A DNA stretch of 52,736 nt from Candidatus Atopostipes pullistercoris (GTDB taxonomy: Bacteria > Bacillota > Bacilli > Lactobacillales > Carnobacteriaceae_A), in NCBI GenBank assembly GCA_019116785.1, contig DXAZ01000001.1, forward strand, positions 1 through 52,736, read 5' to 3'. Below the pieces are notes generated by a model. That model made no database searches and was not told the DNA's origin. It was given only the letters and a program-made list of their open reading frames with translations. A program made the position numbers and the translations under genes. Every line of letters begins with the position of its first letter. The stretch's first letter is position 1. Of this stretch, positions 10,279 to 19,504 are shown piece by piece.

Positions 10279-11235
10279 TTAATCCCTTTCTTTCATTAGT
10301 AATAAGATAAAATATAAACCTCCTATAAAATCAATAACCACTCCTAATGTCGTTTGTGTTAAAAAAACATGTTCTACAATGGTTTGCCCACTTACAAGAA
10401 TCAAAAAAGTCACTAAACTTGAACCAACAAATAAAATACGATGTTTATATGTATAAAATAAACGGTACGAGATATTTGCACCTAAAAAACCTAAAAAACT
10501 AACAGGACCTACTAAAGAAGTGGTAGTAGCGGTTAAGATACTGATGATCATAAAGAATTTTAAATATTGTTGATCCACCTCAATTCCTAAGTTGCTGGCA
10601 TAGTCCCGTCCAAGATGAATAACATCCAGGACTTTACTATTTAAAGATAAATATAAAACACAAGGGATAGCCACTAAAATCGTTAGGCCAATTAAGAAAA
10701 CATTAATTTGATTGAAGCTCGTTAATGTTTTAGATAAGACGATGGTATATTCATTGGGATCAATGATCACTTGTAAAAATTGATTCAGACTACTGACCAA
10801 AGTTCTTAATGTCACTCCAAATAACAACATAAGATAAATTTGATTGGGGATTTTTTTGAAAAATAGATAAAATAACCCCAAGCTTGCTCCTAGAACTAAA
10901 ACGGTACTAAGAATAAAATTAATTGCTACATTAGTATTTAAGATAGACTGACTCCCAAAATAAAACACTGTTAATGTTTGAAAAAAAGTATATAATGAAT
11001 CGATTCCAATAATGCTTGGCGACAACAAATGATTTTCGGTCATCGTTTGAAAAGGAATTGTCGCAAAACTAATGCATACAGAGACAATAAAAAATGCAAT
11101 GAGTTTTGGAATCCGAAGATAGAGAGCAAACTCCCAACTTCCTCGAATGTTAAAGAATAAATAAAACAATCCACTCAAAAAACTTAACAAGATTAAAAGA
11201 CCTATACGTAAGCTATTTTTCTTTTTATTCGTCAT
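10279..11235 (-). CDS. yclO: Siderophore ABC transporter permease (YclO-like, FecCD family)
   Basis: Polytopic FecCD family; GPVSFLGFLGANISYR. Confidence 0.82.
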   Translation of the reverse strand: MTNKKKNSLRIGLLILLSFLSGLFYLFFNIRGSWEFALYLRIPKLIAFFIVSVCISFATIPFQTMTENHLLSPSIIGIDSLYTFFQTLTVFYFGSQSILNTNVAINFILSTVLVLGASLGLFYLFFKKIPNQIYLMLLFGVTLRTLVSSLNQFLQVIIDPNEYTIVLSKTLTSFNQINVFLIGLTILVAIPCVLYLSLNSKVLDVIHLGRDYASNLGIEVDQQYLKFFMIISILTATTTSLVGPVSFLGFLGANISYRLFYTYKHRILFVGSSLVTFLILVSGQTIVEHVFLTQTTLGVVIDFIGGLYFILLLMKERD

Positions 11236-12227
11236 GACCCTTCACCTTTTAATAATAAATAGATGAACAATACACTTCCAATAATTCCTACAATCACACT
11301 TACGGGAATTTCATAAGGGAAAATAATAATTCTTGCCAGAATATCGCTAATTAATAAAAAGAGTGCGCCGGAAATGAGAACGTATAAAATATTATTTTTA
11401 AAATAATCGCCCCTATATAGAGAAATTAAATTGGGGACTACTAGTCCGATAAAAGGAATATTCCCAACAGTTAGTAATACAACAGCTGTACCTAATGAAA
11501 TTAATAAAATTCCGATGAAAAGAATTCTATCATAAGCAGCCCCTAATTGAATCGTTAGATCTTCTCCTAACCCAATAACTGAAAAAGAATGAGCCCCTAT
11601 AATAATTCCCAATATTGAAAACAAAGAAATATAGATTAATTGATAACTCGTTGAATCAATCAATGAAAAATTTCCTTGTAACCAAGCATTGACGTTTTGA
11701 GTAATGTCCCATTGTAGTGCGAAGTATGTCCCTAAAGATGAAATCACATTTCCAAACATAATCCCTACTAAAGGTACAAGGTTGGAACTTCTCGCTCGAA
11801 TGAGATGCAACAAAGCTAAGAAAATAAATGTACCTAAGATTGCAAAAATAAAAGAAAAGAATGCTCGATTAAAGATTGAAGCTTTTGGAAAAAACAACAA
11901 AGAAAGAATAAGACCAAGTCGTGCACTCTGCATGGTTCCAACCGTTGAAGGTGAAGTAAACTTATTTTGTGTTATTTGCTGCATTAATAATCCTGAAAGT
12001 GATAAGGTCGCCCCAGCAATGACGATGCTGATTGTTCTTGGCAATCGAGTCGTGATCAGAACCTTCCATTCTATAGAATCTGTTTGAAAAAAATGCACCA
12101 ATGAGAATTCATTGACTCCCACAAATATAGAAAAAATAAAGCATATTAAAAAAGCGATCATTAATAAAGTTATTTTAAAAAACGATTGTTTCTTTAATTG
12201 TTTATTATTCAACACTTTTAAATACAC
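11232..12227 (-). CDS. yclN: Siderophore ABC transporter permease (YclN-like, FecCD family)
   Basis: TTRLPRTISIVIAGATLSLSGLLMQ, IPFIGLVVPNLISL; 4-bp overlap with yclO. A GTG/TTG slightly downstream may be the true start. Confidence 0.82.
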   Translation of the reverse strand: MYLKVLNNKQLKKQSFFKITLLMIAFLICFIFSIFVGVNEFSLVHFFQTDSIEWKVLITTRLPRTISIVIAGATLSLSGLLMQQITQNKFTSPSTVGTMQSARLGLILSLLFFPKASIFNRAFFSFIFAILGTFIFLALLHLIRARSSNLVPLVGIMFGNVISSLGTYFALQWDITQNVNAWLQGNFSLIDSTSYQLIYISLFSILGIIIGAHSFSVIGLGEDLTIQLGAAYDRILFIGILLISLGTAVVLLTVGNIPFIGLVVPNLISLYRGDYFKNNILYVLISGALFLLISDILARIIIFPYEIPVSVIVGIIGSVLFIYLLLKGEGS

Positions 12228-12233
12228 CTTTTC

Positions 12234-12300
12234 ATTCTCAATTGATTCTCAATTAGATTATACACTAATTCACAATGAATTTGAACTTAATTCTCAATCT
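12234..12300 (-). promoter_or_regulatory. Promoter of the siderophore operon with three ATTCTCAAT repeats (candidate Fur-family operator)
   Basis: Reverse strand TTCAAA (12280-12285), 17 bp, TATAAT (12257-12262). Plus-strand ATTCTCAATtg/ta at 12234 and 12245 (11-bp period) and ATTCTCAATct at 12290. Confidence 0.5.
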
Positions 12301-12499
12301 TTTCCATTTAAGATAAAATCAATCAACTATCTTCGAAACTTTCGCTGGTATAATCATGTTATTAAAAAATGTTTTTGTTAAAAAATTTATTTGACGTCTA
12401 AAATAAATGTTCATTTCGTAACAATTATTCGTTAACTAAAAATAAAAAACTAAAAACTTCATTAATAAACGAAAAGTTTTTTTCTCTGCCCTTTTTCGA

Positions 12500-12505
12500 T
12501 ATAAT
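12500..12505 (+). promoter_or_regulatory. -10 element of the pyc promoter
   Basis: TATAAT about 45 bp upstream of the pyc ATG; ribosome-binding site GGAG before ATG. Confidence 0.45.
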
Positions 12506-12550
12506 AGAGATTACAAAGTTTTAAGATAAGAAAGAAACGGAGATGAGAAG

Positions 12551-15500
12551 ATGAATCAAATACAAAAGGTTTTAGTCGCCAATCGTGGAGAAATTGCGAT
12601 TCGTATTATGCGTGCTTGTCACGAATTAGGCATTAAAACAGTAGGGATTTATTCTAAGGAAGATATTGGAACCTTACATCGACAAAAAGCGGATGAATCT
12701 TACATAATTGGAGAAGGAAAAAGTCCAACACAAGCTTATCTAGATATTGAAGGAATCATTAAACTAGCTAAAGAAAAAAATGTAGATGCGATTCACCCTG
12801 GATATGGTTTTTTGAGTGAAAATGAAGAATTTGCTAAACGCTGTCAAGAAGAAGGAATTCTTTTTATTGGACCAGAATTAAAACACTTAGACATGTTTGG
12901 TAATAAAACAAGAGCTCGACAAACTGCAATAGATGCTGGCTTAAAGGTTATTCCAGGAACAGACGGAAAAATATCTTCCGTAGAAGACGTTTTTCAATTT
13001 GGACAAAAAAATGGATACCCTATTATCATCAAAGCCGTTAGTGGCGGTGGTGGAAAAGGAATGCGTATCGTAAATAACGAAGAAGAAGTAAAAGATGCAT
13101 ATGACCGTACAAAATCTGAAGCAGTAAATTCTTTTGGAAATAGTGCCCTTTATGTTGAAAAATATATCGATCATCCTAAACATATTGAAGTCCAAATTAT
13201 AGCCGATCAGCATGGTAATGTGGTTCATCTCTATGAACGTGATTGTTCTGTCCAAAGGCGACATCAAAAAGTAGTTGAAGTTGCTCCAGCTTATGGATTA
13301 AACGATACAATTCGTTTGAAGCTATGTGAGGCTGCTATACAATTAATGAAACATGTAGAGTATGTGAATGCAGGAACGGTTGAATTTTTAGTTTCTGGAG
13401 ATGATTTTTATTTTATTGAAGTCAACCCTAGAGTACAAGTAGAACATACGATCACTGAAAAAGTAACTGATATAGATATCGTAAAAACACAAATTTTAAT
13501 TGCTGATGGTGAGAATTTATTTGGGGACGCTATTCGCATGCCTGCTCAAGAAGAAATCAGTGTAAATGGCTACGCTATTCAATCTCGTATCACAACAGAA
13601 GATCCTTTAAATGATTTTGCACCGGATACAGGGAAAGTGATTGGTTATCAATCACCTGGTGGACCTGGATTGCGTTTAGACGCTGGAGACGCTTTTAGAG
13701 GAGCGGTCATTTCACCTTATTATGATTCTTTATTAGTTAAAATTACAGCAAGTGGATCAACTATAAATGAAACCATCTCAAAAATGGAACGAGCCTTGGA
13801 TGAATTAAAGGTTGTTGGTGTTACTACCAATATTAGCTTTTTAAAAAATATTGTTAAACATCCTAAGTTTTATGCAGGAGATTATAATACGACCTTTATC
13901 CAAGATTATCCAGAGTTATTTGATTTTGTTCCCCCTCGCAACAGAGGACTTAAAATATTAAAATATATTGCTGACGTTACAGTTAATGGTTTTCCTAGTA
14001 TAGAACTAGACCAAAAACCAAAGTTTGAACCCAGAGAGATTCCTAGTTTAAAATCCACAGATAAAAAAATACAAATCGCAAATAAACAATCCTTTAAACA
14101 TCTTTTAGATCAAGAAGGTCCAGAAGCAGTATCAAAAGCCGTATTAGATACTTCAAATGCTCTACTGACCGATACAACTTTAAGAGATGCTCACCAATCT
14201 TTACTTACGACTAGATTGCGCACTCAAGATATGGAAAATATAGCTCCTTACATGAATGAAACGATGAAAGATTATTTCTCATTAGAACTTTGGGGCGGTG
14301 CTACTTTTGATGTAGCTTATAATTTTTTAAGAGAAAGTCCTTGGCATCGGCTAGAAGAATTACGCGAGCTTATTCCTGACATTCCTTTTCAAATGTTATT
14401 GCGTGCTTCCAATGCCGTTGGATATAAAAATTATCCAGACAATGTGATTAAAAAATTCATTCATACAAGTGCTGAAGCGGGTATTGATGTGTTTAGAATT
14501 TTTGACTCATTGAATTGGTTAGAAACAATGAAATTACCTATTGAGGAAGCTTTAAAGACCGGGAAAATTGTAGAAGGTACTTTTTGTTATACCGGTGATA
14601 TTCTAAATCCAAAACGATCAGAGATTTATACGCTGGATTATTATGTAAATTTAGCGAAGGAAATTCAAGCACAAGGTGTTCACTTCTTAGGAATCAAAGA
14701 TATGTCGGGAATATTAAAACCAGAAGCAGCCTATCTCTTGATTAAAACTTTAAAAGAAGAAATAGATATTCCAATTCATCTGCATACGCACGATACCAGT
14801 GGAAATGCTCTTTCAACATACTCTCGAGCGATCGATGCTGGAGTAGATGTTGTAGACACCGCAAATGCTGCTTTAGCTGGTCAAAATGCACAACCAGATG
14901 CCAATGCTTTGTATTACATTCGCCAAGGGACAGAACGCACGGTTGAGGTCGATCTAGAAGCGAATAACAAAATGGCTGATTATTGGAAAGCTACTCGCCA
15001 ATACTATGCCCCATTTGAGACGGATTTAAAGACATCATTTACTGAAGTTTATGATTATGAAATACCTGGAGGTCAATATAGTAACTTACGAGCCCAAGCT
15101 AAATCATTAGGATTAGGCAATCGTTTTGATGAAGTGTTAGAAATGTATCGCCGCGTTAATTTATTATTCGGTGATATTGTTAAAGTCACTCCTTCCTCAA
15201 AAATTGTTGGAGATATGGCACTCTTCATGGTTCAAAATGACTTAGATGAAAAAGATATTATTGAAGATGGAATGACATTGGATTTTCCAGAATCTGTTAT
15301 TTCATTTTTCCAAGGACAAATTGGTCAACCAGTAGGCGGAATGGATAAAAACTTACAAAAGGTTGTCTTAAAAGGACGCGATTTTATTACCGATCGACCA
15401 GGCAATCATATAGAACCTTTTAATTTTGAAAAAGCTAGGAAAGAATTAGAGCAAATCTTGCCAAAAAGAGATATTGATGATCAAGTACTTCTCAGTTATG

Positions 15501-16006
15501 CTTTGTATCCTAAAGTTTATAAAGACTATCTTCGATTTTATGAAGAATATAATAAAATACAAGTGATTGACACACCAAGTTTCTTTTATGGTTTGGAACC
15601 AAACGAAAAAATCATGATAGAAATTGAACCAGGAAAATCACTATTAATCGAATTAACCAGTGTAGGTCCGCTGAGAGAAGGTGGCTTGCGAACTGTTTAC
15701 TTTGACTTAAATGGCCTCCCCCAAGAAGTTGAAGTGCAAGATCGAAATGTTGAAGGTACAGTTATGGTTCGTCAAAAAGCAGATAAAGCAAATCCTAAAC
15801 AAGTGGGGGCACAAATGCCAGGAACAGTAGTTAGCATTTCTGTAAAACCAGGAGACCAAGTCAATCAAAATGATACGCTTATTGTCACAGAAGCGATGAA
15901 AATGGAATCAGCCATTCAAGCCCCTATTGACGGAATTGTAAAAAAAGTTTTTGTTAATGAACAAGAACAGGTCAAAGGGAATGATTTGCTGATTGAATTT
16001 GAATAG
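12551..16006 (+). CDS. pyc: Pyruvate carboxylase
   Basis: 1151 aa; biotin carboxylase, carboxyltransferase (TLRDAHQSLLTTRLRT) and biotinyl domain (VTEAMKMES). Confidence 0.98.
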   Translation: MNQIQKVLVANRGEIAIRIMRACHELGIKTVGIYSKEDIGTLHRQKADESYIIGEGKSPTQAYLDIEGIIKLAKEKNVDAIHPGYGFLSENEEFAKRCQEEGILFIGPELKHLDMFGNKTRARQTAIDAGLKVIPGTDGKISSVEDVFQFGQKNGYPIIIKAVSGGGGKGMRIVNNEEEVKDAYDRTKSEAVNSFGNSALYVEKYIDHPKHIEVQIIADQHGNVVHLYERDCSVQRRHQKVVEVAPAYGLNDTIRLKLCEAAIQLMKHVEYVNAGTVEFLVSGDDFYFIEVNPRVQVEHTITEKVTDIDIVKTQILIADGENLFGDAIRMPAQEEISVNGYAIQSRITTEDPLNDFAPDTGKVIGYQSPGGPGLRLDAGDAFRGAVISPYYDSLLVKITASGSTINETISKMERALDELKVVGVTTNISFLKNIVKHPKFYAGDYNTTFIQDYPELFDFVPPRNRGLKILKYIADVTVNGFPSIELDQKPKFEPREIPSLKSTDKKIQIANKQSFKHLLDQEGPEAVSKAVLDTSNALLTDTTLRDAHQSLLTTRLRTQDMENIAPYMNETMKDYFSLELWGGATFDVAYNFLRESPWHRLEELRELIPDIPFQMLLRASNAVGYKNYPDNVIKKFIHTSAEAGIDVFRIFDSLNWLETMKLPIEEALKTGKIVEGTFCYTGDILNPKRSEIYTLDYYVNLAKEIQAQGVHFLGIKDMSGILKPEAAYLLIKTLKEEIDIPIHLHTHDTSGNALSTYSRAIDAGVDVVDTANAALAGQNAQPDANALYYIRQGTERTVEVDLEANNKMADYWKATRQYYAPFETDLKTSFTEVYDYEIPGGQYSNLRAQAKSLGLGNRFDEVLEMYRRVNLLFGDIVKVTPSSKIVGDMALFMVQNDLDEKDIIEDGMTLDFPESVISFFQGQIGQPVGGMDKNLQKVVLKGRDFITDRPGNHIEPFNFEKARKELEQILPKRDIDDQVLLSYALYPKVYKDYLRFYEEYNKIQVIDTPSFFYGLEPNEKIMIEIEPGKSLLIELTSVGPLREGGLRTVYFDLNGLPQEVEVQDRNVEGTVMVRQKADKANPKQVGAQMPGTVVSISVKPGDQVNQNDTLIVTEAMKMESAIQAPIDGIVKKVFVNEQEQVKGNDLLIEFE

Positions 16007-16052
16007 ATAAATTGTCTTTTTTAAAATCAATTTACTGAAATACTATGCCTAT

Positions 16053-16095
16053 TAAAAATAAGCTCATATCCATAATGGATAGAGCTTATTTTTTA
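16053..16095. terminator. Bidirectional terminator between convergent pyc and nth
   Basis: AAAATAAGCTC ... GAGCTTATTTT inverted repeat with flanking A and T runs. Confidence 0.7.
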
Positions 16096-16740
16096 TTCCA
16101 TATTTTTTTCAATCAATGCAATACACTCTTCGTGATTATGTTTTCTGGCAGGACATTGATAACGTCCAAAGAAAATTAATCGATGATGGGCGATTGACCA
16201 CATTTCTTTTGGCAATTTCTCCATTAATGTTTTTTCAACTTGTATTACAGAGGCATTTTCATCGACCATTTTGAACTTTTTAGCAATTCGCTCAACGTGT
16301 GTATCTACCGCAATAGCTGGTTCATTAAATGCAACACTCATAACAACATTGGATGTTTTTCGTCCGACTCCTGGTAAACTTTCTAAATCCTTACGATTCA
16401 TAGGCACTTCTCCGTTAAATTCTTCAACAAGTTTGGCTGCCGTATTTTTTATAAATTTTGCTTTATTTCTATACAAACCAATTGTTTTAATCTTGTCTTC
16501 GATGTCTTGAAGATCTGCTTTCATCATAAGTTCTGGAGTAGGATACGCTTCAAAAAGTTTGGGTGTTGCTTTATTTACACCAACATCTGTCGTTTGAGCA
16601 CTTAAAATAACCGCAATCAATAATTCAAACGCATTTTTATGATTTAACTCTGCTTTAGCTTCTGGAAATATTCGCCCCATCGCTTCAATGATTTTCGTTG
16701 TTTCAGCTGCATTTAATAATTTTTTCTTTTCTTTAACCAA
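16093..16740 (-). CDS. nth: Endonuclease III with a degenerate Fe-S loop
   Basis: HhH motif LPGVGRKTSNVV, catalytic AVDTHVERIAKK; C-terminus GRYQCPARKHNHEECIALIEKNME. Confidence 0.93.
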   Translation of the reverse strand: MVKEKKKLLNAAETTKIIEAMGRIFPEAKAELNHKNAFELLIAVILSAQTTDVGVNKATPKLFEAYPTPELMMKADLQDIEDKIKTIGLYRNKAKFIKNTAAKLVEEFNGEVPMNRKDLESLPGVGRKTSNVVMSVAFNEPAIAVDTHVERIAKKFKMVDENASVIQVEKTLMEKLPKEMWSIAHHRLIFFGRYQCPARKHNHEECIALIEKNME

Positions 16741-16757
16741 AATATCTACCTCAAATT

Positions 16758-17486
16758 CTAATTATTGTCTTTATCATCTTTTAACCAATTAATCATAGGA
16801 ACTGGGCCAAAATCCTTTTGCTCCTCATCTTTAAAATCATTTGTTTTAGAAAGATTTCGATACCTTTGAATTTCTTTTTCTACTTGTTCTTTGGTACGAA
16901 TGTTTTTCTTTTCCCAGTTTAATAAAATTCGATCGATATATTTAAAGTTATAAGCTTGACTGAGGACAGCTTCTCTTAAAGCTAATTGAATAAGTTCAGG
17001 TGAATATTTATCGTTTTCTATCCAAGCAACTAATGTTTCTATTTCAATTGGGGATAAAGGACGACCAAATTCAGATTCAAACATTGAATAAAGATTTTTC
17101 TCATCTGTCTCCTCTTTTTCAATGGCGTCATCTGATTTTTCTTGTTTCATTAAAATAATGATTCTTTCCCATAACATATTTAATGAATAAGCATCTTGAC
17201 TCATCCCTTGTTCATCATTTGTTGTTTCAATCGTTAATACTTTCTTTTGAATTAATTGATGAACCGCCTTAAAAACATTTTGTTCCGTCATATTCATATT
17301 TCGGGCAATCTCTTCCATTTTAGGAAAATAATTCCCTTGATCCATATAAGACTTTATTTGTAAAATCAAAACCAACTCATCATTTGATAAATCTAATCTT
17401 CGATAATATCTTAATAAGAGTGTCGGCAATACTGTCTGACCTGCACTAATCCAATCTAACGTAAGTTCATTTTTCATCAATGACAC
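16758..17486 (-). CDS. dnaD: DNA replication initiation protein DnaD
   Basis: DnaD N-terminal winged helix plus DnaB_2 domain; between nth and asnS. Confidence 0.88.
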   Translation of the reverse strand: MSLMKNELTLDWISAGQTVLPTLLLRYYRRLDLSNDELVLILQIKSYMDQGNYFPKMEEIARNMNMTEQNVFKAVHQLIQKKVLTIETTNDEQGMSQDAYSLNMLWERIIILMKQEKSDDAIEKEETDEKNLYSMFESEFGRPLSPIEIETLVAWIENDKYSPELIQLALREAVLSQAYNFKYIDRILLNWEKKNIRTKEQVEKEIQRYRNLSKTNDFKDEEQKDFGPVPMINWLKDDKDNN

Positions 17487-17533
17487 TCTACTTTCTTTTA
17501 AATTTTATTTATAGTATCTAGCTCTCAATTTAC

Positions 17534-17570
17534 AAAGACACCCTAATAAAATAAGGTGTCTTTTAATTTT
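17534..17570. terminator. Terminator-like hairpin downstream of asnS
   Basis: AAAGACACC (17534-17542) / GGTGTCTTT (17555-17563). Confidence 0.5.
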
Positions 17571-17587
17571 TATTTTATTTGATTTTA

Positions 17588-18883
17588 TTAAGGTTTTAAT
17601 CGGTTTAGTAATCGTGGAAATGGAATAGATTCTCGAATATGTTTAGTTCCTGTAATCCAGGTTACTGCACGTTCTAACCCTAAACCAAATCCAGAAGTTG
17701 AAACTGAACCATAACGTCGTAAATCTAAGTACCACTCATAATCCTTAACGTCTAATCCAAAATCAATAATATTTTGGCGCAATGTCTCATAATCTGACTC
17801 ACGTTCAGAACCTCCAATAATTTCACCATATCCTTCTGGTGCAATTAAATCGGCACATAATACAATGTCTTCTCGTTCCGGATGAGTAGGCATATAAAAA
17901 GGCTTAATTTCTTTTGGATAATTTACGATAAAAACGGGTTGGTCATATTGGTTCGCAATAAACGTTTCTTCTGGAGAACCAAAATCAGCGCCCCACTCAA
18001 CATCGAAATCATTCTTTTGTAATAGTTCAATAGCTTCATCATAAGAGATTCGTGGATAAGGTAATTTTGTATAGTTTTCTAGTACTTCACGGTCTCGATC
18101 CAATACATCTAAAGCATAGCTACAATTATCAAGAACACTTTGGACTAAATAAGCAACATATTCTTCTTGAATCTTCAAGGATTCTTCTTGATGTACAAAA
18201 GCCATTTCCGGTTCAACCATCCAAAACTCTGTTAAATGACGACGAGTTTTAGATTTTTCCGCTCTGAATGTTGGTCCAAAGGTAAAGACTTTCCCAAAAG
18301 CCATGGCAGCAGCTTCTGCATGTAATTGACCTGTTTGCGCTAAATAAGCATCTTCATCAAAATAATCAATATGAAATAAATCCGTTGTATTCTCTCCGGC
18401 AACAGCTGTCAAAATAGGTGAATCAATATTTACAAATCCTTTGTTATTAAAAAATTCATAGGTTGCACGAATTAATTCATTTCTAACCAACATAATTGCG
18501 TGTTGTTTTGAAGAGCGTAGCCATAAATGACGATGATCCATTAAAAAATCAGTTCCATGTTCTTTAGGTGTAATCGGATAATCTTCTGATGTTCCAAGTA
18601 TTTTCAAACCTGTCACATGAATTTCATAACCAAATTTTGATCTTGTATCTTCCTGAATCGTTCCTGTAATGAGCACAGAAGTTTCTTGGTTTAGATGAAT
18701 AGCTTGATTAAATAACTCTTCACCCACTTCATTTTTCAAAACAACGCCTTGAAAAAAAGCGGAGCCATCTCGAAGTTCCAAGAAAGCAATTTTTCCACTT
18801 GAACGTTTATTTGCTACCCAACCTTTAATTTGTACTTCTTGATCAACGTGATGCTTTGAATCAATAATTGAAATTTGTTCCAT
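17588..18883 (-). CDS. asnS: Asparaginyl-tRNA synthetase
   Basis: 431 aa; class II synthetase with OB-fold; [21 protein letters not shown] and [10 protein letters not shown]. Confidence 0.96.
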   Translation of the reverse strand: MEQISIIDSKHHVDQEVQIKGWVANKRSSGKIAFLELRDGSAFFQGVVLKNEVGEELFNQAIHLNQETSVLITGTIQEDTRSKFGYEIHVTGLKILGTSEDYPITPKEHGTDFLMDHRHLWLRSSKQHAIMLVRNELIRATYEFFNNKGFVNIDSPILTAVAGENTTDLFHIDYFDEDAYLAQTGQLHAEAAAMAFGKVFTFGPTFRAEKSKTRRHLTEFWMVEPEMAFVHQEESLKIQEEYVAYLVQSVLDNCSYALDVLDRDREVLENYTKLPYPRISYDEAIELLQKNDFDVEWGADFGSPEETFIANQYDQPVFIVNYPKEIKPFYMPTHPEREDIVLCADLIAPEGYGEIIGGSERESDYETLRQNIIDFGLDVKDYEWYLDLRRYGSVSTSGFGLGLERAVTWITGTKHIRESIPFPRLLNRLKP

Positions 18884-18921
18884 TATATGGTTAACCCCTA
18901 TCTTTTTCTTTATTTTGATGA

Positions 18922-19404
18922 TTAAATATTTTTAATGGTTTGAAGCCACTCTCCTGAAGTCAGAGAGAAATAAGAATATCCGGTTTGATCATTTTCTAAT
19001 TGAAAACTTACCTCCCAAACAGGTTGGTCATTTTGCACACCAATTCTCGCTTCAAGGACTTTTTTAGGATTTTCTCGATTATTTGTTGCAACAACAACTT
19101 CATGCTCTGTTACAATCTCATCTTGGTTAAAGACTTCAATCGCACCTCCATCTTGTTGAACAATCACAACAATCGATGAACCGTCTTTATTTGTGCCAGT
19201 AACCGTAAAAAATGTTTCGTCCCCATTATACCAATAAAAATCTTCAGCTTTGGCTAAGTCTGCTCTTCTTTGTGCTAATTCAATGGTTTCAGCCCTTGCT
19301 TGTTTATATGGCGACAAGGAATGAGTAAGTAAACTACTAACACCAATAATAAAAAGCAGCATAGAAATTAAAGCTATACCTAATTTTTTATTCACATGCC
19401 CCAT
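18922..19404 (-). CDS. ypmB: YpmB-like DUF5590 family protein
   Basis: One N-terminal [15 protein letters not shown]; conserved position between dinG and asnS. Confidence 0.75.
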   Translation of the reverse strand: MGHVNKKLGIALISMLLFIIGVSSLLTHSLSPYKQARAETIELAQRRADLAKAEDFYWYNGDETFFTVTGTNKDGSSIVVIVQQDGGAIEVFNQDEIVTEHEVVVATNNRENPKKVLEARIGVQNDQPVWEVSFQLENDQTGYSYFSLTSGEWLQTIKNI

Positions 19405-19504
19405 CCCTTCCCTTAAAATTCAACTTATTTATTATAGCAAACTATTGGATTAATTTAAATAACTGTTCTGATCATTTTATCCGTAAAATGCGTTATTTAA
19501 GAAA

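Noticed and set aside
11704-12087. 127-aa ORF antisense to yclN
   Set aside because: Fully inside a convincing permease gene on the opposite strand; no recognisable domain.
12112-12381. 89-aa forward ORF over the siderophore promoter
   Set aside because: Overlaps yclN antisense and the promoter region, low complexity, no RBS or recognisable family.
12941-13267. 108-aa ORF antisense to pyc
   Set aside because: Lies within the conserved biotin carboxylase coding region; shadow ORF.
18884-19000. Possible T-box leader for asnS
   Set aside because: Only about 40 bp separate asnS from ypmB; no T-box sequence or antiterminator visible.
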